Of a stretch of DNA of 64,000 bases, positions 1 to 10,637 are shown in pieces. The position numbers and the translations under genes are program-made. The notes beneath the pieces were generated by a model, which was given only the letters and a program-made list of their open reading frames with translations, ran no database searches and was not told the origin of the DNA. Every line of letters starts with the position of its first letter. Positions within the stretch are counted from its first letter, which is position 1. The stretch is from Candidatus Babeliaceae bacterium (lineage in GTDB: Bacteria; Babelota; Babeliae; Babelales; Babelaceae), in NCBI GenBank assembly GCA_019744895.1, contig JAIETV010000003.1, positions 1 to 64,000 on the forward strand, given 5' to 3'.

Positions 1-2
1 CA

Positions 3-275
3 AAAAAAGCCTTCTATCGAGTCTTTTGTGAAAAACTTAATTCCGGCTTAGATCGAATTCACGTTAAATTATTACGCTATACTCATTACAAACATACTAA
101 TCGCATGCCTATAGATTTTGACCTTTTTGAAAAATACAACCCCACATTAAGCGCTCATTTTTTACACCAAACGCTAGCTTCTTTACCATCCCCTTTCAAA
201 GAGCATGTCATTAGGCGTTTTAATATCGTAAGAAAGACAAAAACTTTCTGGGAACGAATAAAAAATCTGTTATAA
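3..275 (+). CDS. C-terminal end of an unrecognised protein (5' truncated)
   Basis: An open frame enters from the left edge in frame 3 and ends at TAA, giving the last 90 residues of a protein. The tail is basic and aromatic-rich (ends WERIKNLL) with no membrane segment. I recognise no family; the pattern of scattered His, Tyr and Arg is compatible with a soluble enzyme. It is supported as coding by its uninterrupted length and plausible amino-acid composition. No function can be assigned without the N-terminal part outside the window. Confidence 0.6.
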   Translation, partial: KKAFYRVFCEKLNSGLDRIHVKLLRYTHYKHTNRMPIDFDLFEKYNPTLSAHFLHQTLASLPSPFKEHVIRRFNIVRKTKTFWERIKNLL

Positions 276-313
276 TAAATGTTAGAAAATAAACCTACAT
301 TACTGTCAATTAT

Positions 314-895
314 ATGATACAAAAATTCTACTTTCTCTTTATATTTTTTTTCTTGACTGCTCATTCCCAAGAAATTTTACTCAAAGATTTTGCCGTCTTC
401 AATGAAGAAAGTCGAGTTCAAATGCTATGTGGACTTTCAAGAGGCATATTAAACAATCCACACTTAATAGTACCGGACCATCAAGAATGCACAACAACAC
501 TTAAATCTCTTTTTGATCAACAAATAAAAGAAGGTCTACCTGCTTTGAAAAATTCTTACGATCCTCAATATCAAAGATTCGATGCATTTATTACAGAAAC
601 TTTTCTTGAAAAGCTTGCAGATACAGCTAATAATTCTAAATGGTGCATAAATAACAAACGACTTTATTTCTCGGCAGTTGGTCATATGATACAACTGCAT
701 TGCAATGCAAAGAAAATTGCAAAAAAATTATTAGAAATGGACAGATCAAAAGAATTTTCTCAAATGCTAGTTGATGCTTTACATCAGGAAGAAATTGGCA
801 TAGCTATTATAGATAGGCAAAATATGTTGCAAGGGATGATTGATTTTGAAACTGAAAATACTTGTCCTTATCTTGAACGTATAACTCAGCAATAA
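314..895 (+). CDS. Exported protein of unknown function, 193 aa
   Basis: The N-terminus is a short basic tip followed by a Phe/Leu-rich hydrophobic stretch (residues 4-16) ending near AHSQ, a good Sec signal peptide, so the mature protein should be periplasmic or secreted. The mature part is mostly helical in character and has several Cys residues (LCGLS, ECTTT, WCIN, HCNAK, NTCPY) that could form disulfides outside the cytoplasm. No clear Shine-Dalgarno sequence precedes ATG 314; a TATAAT at 271-276 could be its -10 box. No family recognised. Confidence 0.75.
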   Translation: MIQKFYFLFIFFFLTAHSQEILLKDFAVFNEESRVQMLCGLSRGILNNPHLIVPDHQECTTTLKSLFDQQIKEGLPALKNSYDPQYQRFDAFITETFLEKLADTANNSKWCINNKRLYFSAVGHMIQLHCNAKKIAKKLLEMDRSKEFSQMLVDALHQEEIGIAIIDRQNMLQGMIDFETENTCPYLERITQQ

Positions 896-994
896 CCCCA
901 CTTCCACTTAAAGAGTCACAAAGTCTTGTATTTATGAATCTCACCCACGTAGACTAGGTATAAGGGACAAATACGTAAGAGGGGGAAAACTGTA

Positions 995-3367
995 ATGAAA
1001 AAAAATCTCAAATCGTCTGTTCATGACAGCATTGCGTCAGAAATTTTGCCGGTGATACCAACTATGGACATCGTGGTCTTTCCCCGCATGATTGTACCGC
1101 TTTTAGTGCTTGACGAACGGATCATTAAGGGTATTCAAAAAAGCATCGACGATGATAGCAAAAAAGTTTTCCTTATCGCCTCGCGTAAGCAATCCCATAA
1201 CCACCAAGGCGCAATTGGCACCAAAGATCTCTACGAAGTCGGCACCATAGGCTCAATTATGCGCCTTATTAAAATTCCTGAAGGCGGCATCAAAATTTTA
1301 GTTCAAGGTATCGATAAAGGTATCGTAAGTTCTATTAGCGCTGATCAAGAACTCCTGAATGCTACAGTGCATCCGATAGCTTCACAAGAAAATCTTGATA
1401 CCCCAGAAATTAGTGCCATTATTAAGAATATTAAAGCGATATCTGAGTCTATGTCCCTTGCAGGCCAATCATTAAGCCCAGATTTTCATCTGATACTTTC
1501 AAAAATGCATGATCCTGAAAAAATTGCGGAATTTATTTTATCACATTTGTCACTTAATGTTGAGGCAGCGCAAAAACTCTTAGAATCTGAAACTTTTATA
1601 GAATTTCTTGAAGAACTTTATTTACTTATTTCACAAGAAATTGAAGTAAGCCAGACACAAGAGCGCATTAAAAATAGCACACGCGATTCTATGAATAAAT
1701 CCCAAAAAGAGTTCTATCTTCGCGAACAACTTAAAGCAATTAAAAAAGAACTTGGTGATGAAGAGACTCAAGAAGTTGAAAAAATTCGTGCGAAATTAGA
1801 TTCGTTGACATTGCCCGAGGAAGCCCGCTCTGAAATTTCACGCCAAATGAACAGACTTGAAAAAACGTCTCCAGATTCTATGGAGGCAGCAGTTTTAAGG
1901 AATTATCTTGATCTTGCACTTTCATTACCATGGGGTGTCGTTACAGAAGATAATCTTGACCTTGCCCATGCACAGCAGGTTTTAGATGAAGATCACTATG
2001 GGCTCAAGGAAATTAAAGATAGAATTTTAGATTTCATTTCGATAAAAAAATTAAAAAAAGATGGATATGCACCCATTTTATGTTTTGCCGGCCCACCAGG
2101 AACGGGCAAAACCTCTTTAGGTAAATCAATTGCACGCGCGCTTGGTAGAGAATATTACCGTGTTTCACTGGGGGGTGTTAAAGATGAAGCTGAAATTCGG
2201 GGCCACAGAAGAACTTATGTGGGCGCCATGCCCGGAAGATTTATTCAAGGCATGCGCAAGGCCGGCTCATCAAATCCAGTTATTATCATAGATGAGCTTG
2301 ATAAAATCGGTGCAGATTTTAGGGGTGACCCATCAGCTGCAATGCTTGAGATTTTAGATCCACAACAAAATAAAACATTTTACGATAACTATTTGGGTAT
2401 CTCTTTTGATTTTTCGCAAGTCTTGTTTATAGCAACGGCCAATAATCTGGAAAATCTTTCAGAACCACTTCGTGACCGTATGGAAATTATTTATTTGAGT
2501 GGCTACACAAGTGAAGAGAAAAAAGAAATCGCAAAAAAACATTTGGTTAGCCGAGCTATTAATGAAAGTGGTCTACTTGAAAGCCAATTTAGTATCTCAG
2601 AAGAAACACTCCTTGATATTATTAATAGCTACACTCGGGAAGCAGGTGTGCGCGAATTAGATCGAACATTAAAAAAAATCTGCTCGAAAATTGCCAGAAC
2701 CTTTGTTGAAAAAAACATTGTTGAAATAATTACTAAAGAAAATCTTGAACAATATTTGGGACCGCGAAAATTTGTAGATGATGAATACGATCACCGTGCA
2801 ATGATCGGCATAACCAACGGCCTTGCATGGACCTCGGTTGGCGGCGAAATTCTTAAAATTGAAGCTATCACCATGCCGGGTAAAGGCAGATTACTCCTTA
2901 CAGGCCAACTTGGCGATGTTATGAAAGAGTCTGCTCAGGCGGCTATGAGTTATGCATGCGCTCATGCACAAGAATTTAAAATCGACCCGAAAATGTTTAC
3001 GGATTATGATGTACATATCCATGTTCCTGCCGGCGCAATTCCAAAAGATGGCCCTTCTGCTGGTATAACCATGCTTACTTCGATTCTTTCAGCACTTACG
3101 CAAAGGCCTATCAATGCAGAATTTGCCATGACCGGTGAACTTAATTTACGCGGCGATGTCATGCGCATCGGCGGGGTAAAAGAAAAGATATTAGCCGCAA
3201 AACGAAACCATATCACGCATATTATCTTGCCGCATAAAAATAAAAGTGATATCGCTGGGCTTGAGGAAATTACTAAAGATGTTGAACTTATTTGGGTTAA
3301 TCATGCAAATGAAGTTCTTAAGCATGTCTTAATGCCAGAAGAAATTAAACCTGTGACAGTCATATAA
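995..3367 (+). CDS. lon: ATP-dependent protease Lon (La)
   Basis: Cytoplasmic AAA+ serine protease that degrades misfolded and regulatory proteins. At 790 residues it has the usual Lon length. Order: N-terminal LON substrate-binding domain (about 15-205), coiled linker, AAA+ module with Walker A GPPGTGKT at 366-373 and Walker B IIIDELDK, then the Lon protease domain with the catalytic serine in DGPSAG (Ser688) and the catalytic lysine in GGVKEK (about 731). A purine-rich AGAGGGGG at 978-985 lies about 9 bases before the ATG and fixes the start. It is monocistronic, ended by a strong hairpin. All catalytic residues are present. Confidence 0.98.
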   Translation: MKKNLKSSVHDSIASEILPVIPTMDIVVFPRMIVPLLVLDERIIKGIQKSIDDDSKKVFLIASRKQSHNHQGAIGTKDLYEVGTIGSIMRLIKIPEGGIKILVQGIDKGIVSSISADQELLNATVHPIASQENLDTPEISAIIKNIKAISESMSLAGQSLSPDFHLILSKMHDPEKIAEFILSHLSLNVEAAQKLLESETFIEFLEELYLLISQEIEVSQTQERIKNSTRDSMNKSQKEFYLREQLKAIKKELGDEETQEVEKIRAKLDSLTLPEEARSEISRQMNRLEKTSPDSMEAAVLRNYLDLALSLPWGVVTEDNLDLAHAQQVLDEDHYGLKEIKDRILDFISIKKLKKDGYAPILCFAGPPGTGKTSLGKSIARALGREYYRVSLGGVKDEAEIRGHRRTYVGAMPGRFIQGMRKAGSSNPVIIIDELDKIGADFRGDPSAAMLEILDPQQNKTFYDNYLGISFDFSQVLFIATANNLENLSEPLRDRMEIIYLSGYTSEEKKEIAKKHLVSRAINESGLLESQFSISEETLLDIINSYTREAGVRELDRTLKKICSKIARTFVEKNIVEIITKENLEQYLGPRKFVDDEYDHRAMIGITNGLAWTSVGGEILKIEAITMPGKGRLLLTGQLGDVMKESAQAAMSYACAHAQEFKIDPKMFTDYDVHIHVPAGAIPKDGPSAGITMLTSILSALTQRPINAEFAMTGELNLRGDVMRIGGVKEKILAAKRNHITHIILPHKNKSDIAGLEEITKDVELIWVNHANEVLKHVLMPEEIKPVTVI

Positions 3368-3388
3368 CGTATACTATGTTTTTATTAC

Positions 3389-3425
3389 AAAAATGACGGT
3401 GAATTAAATTTTACCGTCATTTTTT
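3389..3425 (+). terminator. Intrinsic terminator after lon
   Basis: Perfect 12-bp stem (AAAAATGACGGT / ACCGTCATTTTT) with a 12-base loop, running into a T tract, 21 bases after the lon stop codon. Confidence 0.9.
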
Positions 3426-3542
3426 ATTGATGAAATAAGAAGATTATCAATTGGTGGAGGTGCATTGCAAACATATCATGTGCATTAAAAAAATAAAGTG
3501 CTATACTACCTACTAACTGATTTTTATCATAAAAACTTCTGA

Positions 3543-4991
<1,449 letters not shown>

Positions 4992-4996
4992 AACTC

Positions 4997-5245
4997 ATGA
5001 AATTGAATATATTTTCCACAACACGAGTATTAGAATATGATATCAGCTATCTTGAGGTCGATACATCAGTAGGAAATTTCGTTATTCTTGAAGGTCATGC
5101 GCCGTTATTATTACTTTTATCTTCTGGCAAACCGATTATTTTTTGCAAAAAAGATAGCACGGAAACCTTTGAGCAATTAATTCCCGCCCACGGCGGCATT
5201 TTAAAGGTTACGCGTTGGCAGGCTACTATTATTATGAATGAGTAA
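4997..5245 (+). CDS. atpC: F1 ATP synthase subunit epsilon, short form
   Basis: At 82 residues this matches only the N-terminal beta-sandwich domain of epsilon (motif GNFVILEGHAPLLLLL, then HGGILKV). The C-terminal two-helix domain, which in many bacteria inhibits ATP hydrolysis, is missing, as in some other compact epsilon subunits. It starts 5 bases after atpD. The identification rests on position and on the GHAP-type motif. The missing inhibitory helices suggest a rotor without epsilon-type auto-inhibition (inference). Confidence 0.85.
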   Translation: MKLNIFSTTRVLEYDISYLEVDTSVGNFVILEGHAPLLLLLSSGKPIIFCKKDSTETFEQLIPAHGGILKVTRWQATIIMNE

Positions 5246-5590
5246 TTATAAGTTTTCTTGAGGGAATTCTACAAATTGGTTATCTTCTATATCCCAGAAT
5301 ACAACTCTTTTTTCGGTCTCTTCGTGCAGACTAATTGCTAAATATTTACCACTAGCACTCCATAAAAGACTCTTTACCAGAACAGTTGTTCTTTTTACAG
5401 TAGGCTCTTTGGGTGAGATCAAGACAGACCTAAACTTATCTTTTTCACCATTTACCAAAAGATAAAGATAAACGCAGTTATCTCCCTCACTTTCAGCCAT
5501 ATAATGCTTATGCAAAGCAGTTACTTTATGTTGCATGGAATATAAAGGCACAGCACATAAAAAAATAAATTGCATACCCTTTAGATCCAT
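5246..5590 (-). CDS. Small exported protein with one beta-propeller-like blade
   Basis: I take the start at 5590 because AGGAAA lies just upstream on the minus strand; a longer reading frame up to 5767 would run into the divergent protease gene. The 114-residue product has a short hydrophobic N-terminal segment (FIFLCAVPLYS) and a C-terminal part, LLWSASGKYLAIS then VVFWDIEDN, that looks like a single WD40 or TolB-type blade. One blade cannot form a propeller, so it is either a remnant or a small adhesion or assembly module. It converges on atpC with no gap. Confidence 0.6.
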   Translation of the reverse strand: MDLKGMQFIFLCAVPLYSMQHKVTALHKHYMAESEGDNCVYLYLLVNGEKDKFRSVLISPKEPTVKRTTVLVKSLLWSASGKYLAISLHEETEKRVVFWDIEDNQFVEFPQENL

Positions 5591-5752
5591 AGTATTTCCT
5601 GACATTATAAAAAGGCATAAACGACTTAACACTACATAAATCACTCTTTTAAAGCAATAAATTATTCGTAAATTAGTTTGACAGAATTTAAATTCTAGCG
5701 TAAATTCATATTTGTAACTAATAAAAAATAATATCCTTAGGGAAAAACGTAT

Positions 5753-6745
5753 ATGAAAATGACTCAATTACCATTCTATACTCTTATTTTTATGGCCTTC
5801 GTGCAGGCCGAAACGGCAAAGAACATCTATATCGAAGAACTTACTGCTTTCAAAACATCTCCGGATTATCAGTTGATTTTTAATGAAGATGCAAACCCAA
5901 TATTACAAGCAATAGAACGTGATATTGAAAACTGCCAACACCTTTCGTGGCTTCAACGCCTTATTCGCTCTACGTTTTTATCTCAAGATGTAATTGTTGT
6001 AACGCCAAAAACTATGCCTAAGCTGTATAGTTATATTGAAATTCTATGCAAAACTTCTGAAATAAAAACACCAACTGTATTTCTTACCAGAGAAAAAGGG
6101 TTATTTAATGCTGCAGCACAGAAGCTTCTTATGAGCACGGGTGCTATTATTATTGGGCAAAAATTATTACTTGAAACTTCTGATAAAGAGTTTGAATCAA
6201 TAATAGCTCATGAAATAGGCCATATTAAATATAACCATGTTAACAAAACTATAGCTATTAATTTTCTTGCATTTTTTGGTTCATGGGCAGGATCGTATTA
6301 TCTCTTAAACAAGCAAATAAATAATCAACAAGTTGCTATAGTATCATCTCAGTACCTAGCGATTTTTGCCTCGTTAATTGCAACATCAATTATTATTAAT
6401 AAAAGGTTTGAAAAAGAAGCTGACGAATTTGCTTATAAAGGTATGAATAAAGGCGAGGGCCTCGCTGAGTTTTTTAAACATTTGCAAGTAAAAGAAGAAA
6501 CTGAAGAAACAGATTTCAATCATACTTCTGACAAACTCAAGGCAAGCAGATCTGAACTTTCTTTATATAGTTACGCAGGCTTATCAACAAGTTATTTTTT
6601 AGCTAAACTTGCTCATAAAATCGATAAAGCCTATAGGTGGTTTTATCATAATACACCTTTTTGCGTACATGCAAGCCCAGAGGAGCGTATAAAGGCTGTT
6701 CGAGAATACTTAGATTCTCATACAATCGTTGCACAAACAGCTTAA
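5753..6745 (+). CDS. Membrane-associated M48-family zinc metalloprotease
   Basis: 330 residues with an N-terminal signal peptide (FYTLIFMAFVQAE), the zinc motif HEIGH at about 152-156 and the third-ligand motif FEKEADEFAY about 65 residues later. Between them lie two hydrophobic stretches (around 165-185 and 195-215) that would be membrane segments, as in HtpX and Ste24-type proteases. The signal peptide places the catalytic part outside or at the inner membrane, suggesting protein quality control in the envelope. A second M48-like protein is encoded at 36152-36853. Substrate unknown. Confidence 0.85.
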   Translation: MKMTQLPFYTLIFMAFVQAETAKNIYIEELTAFKTSPDYQLIFNEDANPILQAIERDIENCQHLSWLQRLIRSTFLSQDVIVVTPKTMPKLYSYIEILCKTSEIKTPTVFLTREKGLFNAAAQKLLMSTGAIIIGQKLLLETSDKEFESIIAHEIGHIKYNHVNKTIAINFLAFFGSWAGSYYLLNKQINNQQVAIVSSQYLAIFASLIATSIIINKRFEKEADEFAYKGMNKGEGLAEFFKHLQVKEETEETDFNHTSDKLKASRSELSLYSYAGLSTSYFLAKLAHKIDKAYRWFYHNTPFCVHASPEERIKAVREYLDSHTIVAQTA

Positions 6746-6766
6746 AAAAATTGAATTTAAAATTGA

Positions 6767-6809
6767 ATGAGCCTAGAGTTATAATAATCATAACTTTAGG
6801 CTCATTTTT
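6767..6809 (+). terminator. Terminator abutting the next start codon
   Basis: 16-bp stem (ATGAGCCTAGAGTTAT pairs with ATAACTTTAGGCTCAT, one G-U type mismatch), 7-base loop, then TTTTT directly joined to the ATG of the HerA-like gene at 6810. It ends the M48 transcript. A TATAAT at 6780-6785 inside the hairpin could drive the next gene, which has no Shine-Dalgarno sequence. Confidence 0.8.
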
Positions 6810-8426
6810 ATGTATAAACAAAAAGAAAAATTAGTCCAACCCACTGCAGCTATTGGCAGGGTTATAGCGGGATCGCTTTCAGATGGCTTTGTAATGCGTA
6901 TCAGTTCAAGTGTTGATCTTGATAATCTTAAAGCCGGAACGTTTGTCAGTATTATAGGAACTGAATATCGTTTTTTTTCAATGATTACTAATATATACCT
7001 TGAACAGCTTCCTAGCCAATTGGTGCAATATCCACCAACACATACTAATACGTTACTTTGGCAGCGGGTTAAACAACATTATTTGCACGCAACAGCCGTT
7101 TTGCGCCCTATGGTGACATTAAATAATCGGCTTGAAAGGTCACCGGTAACGAGCATTCCAGCTCATTTTTGCACTGTTACCCGAGTTAACGCGCAGGAGA
7201 TCACCGCGATATTTGGTAGTGAAAAAGAAGATTCTGAAACTTATTTTTCTATTGGAACACCTTTAGAAATGGATGCTTCAGTATGCCTTAATATGCCAAA
7301 ATTACTTGAACGAAGTAACGGCATATTTGGCAAAACCGGAACAGGCAAAACATTTTTAACACGCTTGGTGCTTGCAGGCGTTATTAAAAATACTAATGCA
7401 GTTACGCTTATTTTTGATATGCACAGCGAATATGGCCTACAAGCTCGCAAAGAAGGCTCACATGAATCATTCGTCAAAGGCCTTAAAACACTTTTTCCCA
7501 ATAAAATTGCCATTTTTTCGCTCGACCCTGCATCCACAAAACGGCGAGGTGCGTCCCCGGATGTTGTTATTAAATTAAGTTATCAGGCTCTTCAAGTAGA
7601 AGATATTTTATCATTACAGCAGGAGCTTAATTTGCACCCAACCGCTTGTGAATCGGCCTATCTACTTGAGGCGAAATTTAAAAATAATTGGCTTAACGTA
7701 CTGCTTTCATCAGCAGATAGACTAAAAGAACTTGCGCAAGATATCGGTTGTCACCCGGAATCGCTAACGGCACTTCACCGCAAATTAAAACAGATTCAAC
7801 GATTACCCTTTTTTGATCAATCATTAACGCACGATATCGTGATTGAACAACTCCTTGAATATCTGCAACGGGGCGTCTCTGTAATCATAGAATTCGGCAA
7901 TTTTACTTCAACATTCTGCTACTTATTGCTTGCAAATATTATTACCCGACGAATTCATGCGCTCTATATTGAAAAAACAGAAAAATTTCTGGGCTCTCAT
8001 AAAAAAGAAGATGAGCCCAGAAAGCTTCTTATTACCATTGAAGAAGCACATAAATTCTTAAATATTCAAACAGCACGCCAAACTATCTTTGGCACAATTG
8101 CCCGTGAAATGCGCAAATATTATGTTTCACTGTTGGTGATCGATCAGCGCCCTTCTGGGATCGATCCTGAAATATTATCGCAATTGGGTACCAAAATCGT
8201 CGCACAATTAAGTGACGAAAAGGATATTCAAGCTGTGCTAACTGGTACTCATGGCAGTCAAGAGTTAAGAACAGTTTTATCGACTCTTGATAGTAAAAAA
8301 CAGGTACTCTTGATGGGACATGCTATCCCTATGCCTATTGTTATTCAAACACGATCATATGACGAAAGCTTCTACGCAGCGCTGACGCAAGCAACTCCTC
8401 GTGCTAGTCTTGACCAACTTTATTAA
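6810..8426 (+). CDS. HerA/DUF87-family ATPase (FtsK-HerA superfamily)
   Basis: 538-residue hexameric-type DNA-translocase ATPase. The N-terminal part (IGRVIAGSLSDGFVMRI, 15-100) looks like the HAS beta-barrel; Walker A is GKTGTGKT at about 174-181; Walker B is ITIEEAHKF; an arginine-finger region QRPSGIDPEIL and a C-terminal DUF87-type segment follow. HerA homologues work with the NurA nuclease in end resection or with defence effectors. No NurA, SIR2 or other nuclease gene is adjacent, so the partner is unknown. The start is at the very end of the preceding terminator with no ribosome binding site; the barrel motif begins only 15 residues in, which supports this start. Confidence 0.85.
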   Translation: MYKQKEKLVQPTAAIGRVIAGSLSDGFVMRISSSVDLDNLKAGTFVSIIGTEYRFFSMITNIYLEQLPSQLVQYPPTHTNTLLWQRVKQHYLHATAVLRPMVTLNNRLERSPVTSIPAHFCTVTRVNAQEITAIFGSEKEDSETYFSIGTPLEMDASVCLNMPKLLERSNGIFGKTGTGKTFLTRLVLAGVIKNTNAVTLIFDMHSEYGLQARKEGSHESFVKGLKTLFPNKIAIFSLDPASTKRRGASPDVVIKLSYQALQVEDILSLQQELNLHPTACESAYLLEAKFKNNWLNVLLSSADRLKELAQDIGCHPESLTALHRKLKQIQRLPFFDQSLTHDIVIEQLLEYLQRGVSVIIEFGNFTSTFCYLLLANIITRRIHALYIEKTEKFLGSHKKEDEPRKLLITIEEAHKFLNIQTARQTIFGTIAREMRKYYVSLLVIDQRPSGIDPEILSQLGTKIVAQLSDEKDIQAVLTGTHGSQELRTVLSTLDSKKQVLLMGHAIPMPIVIQTRSYDESFYAALTQATPRASLDQLY

Positions 8427-8499
8427 TTTCTTGAATTCAACATTCTTTATACATGATAATAAAGTGAACATATGTTAAAAATAATATTACAGGAATTTC

Positions 8500-8997
8500 A
8501 TGAATATTTTACCCTATATACATAATGCGCTAGGAATTTTTGAAACTAATCTCACGATATGGCATTTAATTCTTCGCGGCCTAGTTGTCTATATTCTAGG
8601 AATTCTTCTGATCCGCCTGAATAAGCGCTTTATGGGCTACAGAACTGTTTCGAATTTTTTCTTATATATTATTATAGGATCTATTTTGGCAACAGCAATT
8701 GTTGGACCATTATTTTATCAAACACTTGGCATGGCGACTTTTCTTTTTATTCTCAACTGGATTGTAGTTAAAATTGATTTTTATACGAAAAATTTCAAAA
8801 TTATTCGAGAAGGTGAACCTCTTGTTTTAATAGAAGATGGAAAAATTAGATTGAAAGCTTTACAAAAATGCTTAATTACTGAGAAAGATTTACATATTTT
8901 ATTACGAACACAAACCGGTACCACAGACCTTACAAGCATTAAAAAAGCGTATTTTGAAAATTCAGGACAGGTGAGTTTTATTTTTAAAAAATCATAA
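8500..8997 (+). CDS. YetF/YcaP-like (DUF421) membrane protein
   Basis: 165 residues: three membrane segments (about 20-40, 52-72, 76-95), then a cytoplasmic domain with the pattern EGEPLVLIEDGKI and LITEKDLHILLRTQTG, typical of the DUF421 family. Family function is not settled. AGGAA six bases before ATG 8500 gives the start. It stands alone between the HerA-like gene and the TPR gene. Confidence 0.8.
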   Translation: MNILPYIHNALGIFETNLTIWHLILRGLVVYILGILLIRLNKRFMGYRTVSNFFLYIIIGSILATAIVGPLFYQTLGMATFLFILNWIVVKIDFYTKNFKIIREGEPLVLIEDGKIRLKALQKCLITEKDLHILLRTQTGTTDLTSIKKAYFENSGQVSFIFKKS

Positions 8998-9098
8998 AAA
9001 CCCGTCAGACCTGTCAAAGAGAAAAACAATCTGTAAAAAAAATTTAAATCGGTTAAACTATTAAAAATTAATAATAATCTTTCTACACTGAAAATTTT

Positions 9099-9869
9099 AT
9101 GACACAAACAATTGTAGATGTAAAAGCTCGTCTTATGACAAGCACATTGCAAACCCCCTATATTTATTATACTTCCGTTGAAGGTATTAATGACCAAGCT
9201 CAACACGCGTTAACTGCTGCAAATGGTTATTTTCAAGACAATAACCCGCAAAAAACCTTAGAATATTATCAAAAGGCGGTAAATGCACAGTCTTATTCTT
9301 CACATCTACTGAGCAATTTAGGGTCAATGCAATGCGCTCTTGGCTATGTCCAAGATGGCCTTGCACATCTCAAAAAAGCGGTTGCAGGTGAAAAGCCGGC
9401 TTCTGCAGCTTTATATAACTTAGGAACGTTTCTTTCAAGTAATAACATGCATGAAGACGCAGAAAAATACCTTAAAAAAGCTATAGAGCAGGAGCCGCAG
9501 GCTTCAGCATTTTATAACAATTTAGGAATTGTTTACATGTATCTTCAGAAGTTTGACAAAGCGCATGAAATGTTTGAAAAAGCAATCGAAAATGACGCAA
9601 ACTTTGATTACGCCTATAACAATTTAGGTATGCTTGATTACGAAAAAAGTAACTATTCAACTGCGCACTCATGGCTTGAAAAAGCATTTGCATTAAACCC
9701 TAATAATTTCACAACACTCAATAATTTGGCTATTGTGCATTTTATGCAAGAACCGGAAAACCCAAACAGAGCTTTTGAATTACTCAAAAAAGCTTCTGAA
9801 CTTAATCCTCATTTCAGAATGCCGCTTTATAACCTTGGTTTTATTGCAGTTTTCACTCATAAAGTTTAG
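9099..9869 (+). CDS. TPR-repeat protein
   Basis: 256 residues with at least five 34-residue tetratricopeptide repeats from about residue 35 (for example SAFYNNLGIVYMYLQKF and YAYNNLGMLDYEKSNYS). There is no signal peptide, so it is probably a cytoplasmic scaffold. It sits nine bases before the amino-acid ABC operon and may be co-transcribed with it, but the repeats give no hint of a partner. No Shine-Dalgarno sequence is evident before the ATG. Confidence 0.85.
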   Translation: MTQTIVDVKARLMTSTLQTPYIYYTSVEGINDQAQHALTAANGYFQDNNPQKTLEYYQKAVNAQSYSSHLLSNLGSMQCALGYVQDGLAHLKKAVAGEKPASAALYNLGTFLSSNNMHEDAEKYLKKAIEQEPQASAFYNNLGIVYMYLQKFDKAHEMFEKAIENDANFDYAYNNLGMLDYEKSNYSTAHSWLEKAFALNPNNFTTLNNLAIVHFMQEPENPNRAFELLKKASELNPHFRMPLYNLGFIAVFTHKV

Positions 9870-9878
9870 ATTATTGAC

Positions 9879-10637
9879 ATGAAAAGCTTACAAAAAATTA
9901 TCATGATTCTAATGGTTGCCACTGCTGTAGCAACTATTCGCTATTGCTCAAAGCCAACAAGACGCAATTCTGAAATTGTTGTCGGCACAAGTGCCGATTT
10001 TGCTCCTTTTAGCTTTATTGATAACAGCGGTACGATTGTTGGGTTTGATATAGACCTTATTAAAGAAATCTTTTCTCGCTTACAAACCGAATATCATTTT
10101 GAGAATATGCCTTTTGAGACACTTTTAACTCAAATGCAATTTGGTTCGATAGACGTTATTGCAGCCGGTATGTCACATACTCCCGAACGCGCAGAGCACG
10201 TGCTTTTTAGCACCCCTTACATTGAAGCAGATCCTTTGGTGATTGTTACTTTAAGTAATAATAAAACAATCAATTCAGTTAATGATCTGAGTGGCAAAAA
10301 TGTTGCGGTAAATCAGGGATATGTCGCGGATCTGCAACTTTCTCAAAAACCTGAAATTAATTTATTAAGACTTCCAAGCATCAGTGATGCAGTACTTGCA
10401 CTGAAACATGGCAAGGTTCAAGCATTTGTTACCGGCGGTGGTACTATAAAACCATTACAAGACGCACTTGGTTCAGAAGCTATTCGTCTTATATCTATTC
10501 CAGAATTACAAGAATATACTGCGCTGGGTATTTCAAAAAAATCTCCTCAATTAAAAGAAAAAATAGATATGGTTTTACAGGAAATGCAAAAAGACGGCAC
10601 GTTGACTGTATTAAAAGAAAAATGGCATTTAACATGA
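9879..10637 (+). CDS. Amino-acid ABC transporter, periplasmic binding protein
   Basis: 252 residues of the SBP_bac_3 family: a hydrophobic N-terminal signal or anchor (about 5-25), then VVGTSADFAPFSFID and GFDIDLIKEIF, the classic start of GlnH/HisJ-type proteins, and LSGKNVAVNQGY in the second lobe. It captures an amino acid, probably polar, in the periplasm for the permease encoded next. The Cys after the signal region is preceded by Arg-Tyr rather than a proper lipobox, so lipidation is doubtful. It overlaps the permease gene by 16 bases. Confidence 0.93.
   Translation: MKSLQKIIMILMVATAVATIRYCSKPTRRNSEIVVGTSADFAPFSFIDNSGTIVGFDIDLIKEIFSRLQTEYHFENMPFETLLTQMQFGSIDVIAAGMSHTPERAEHVLFSTPYIEADPLVIVTLSNNKTINSVNDLSGKNVAVNQGYVADLQLSQKPEINLLRLPSISDAVLALKHGKVQAFVTGGGTIKPLQDALGSEAIRLISIPELQEYTALGISKKSPQLKEKIDMVLQEMQKDGTLTVLKEKWHLT

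Noticed and set aside
5591-5767. Longer N-terminus for the protein at 5246-5590
   Set aside because: It would overlap the start of the divergent M48 gene and gives two hydrophobic starts; the shorter form has a ribosome binding site.
9879-9970. Lipobox in the ABC binding protein
   Set aside because: The only early Cys is preceded by Arg-Tyr, which does not match the lipobox; the N-terminus is treated as a signal or anchor.
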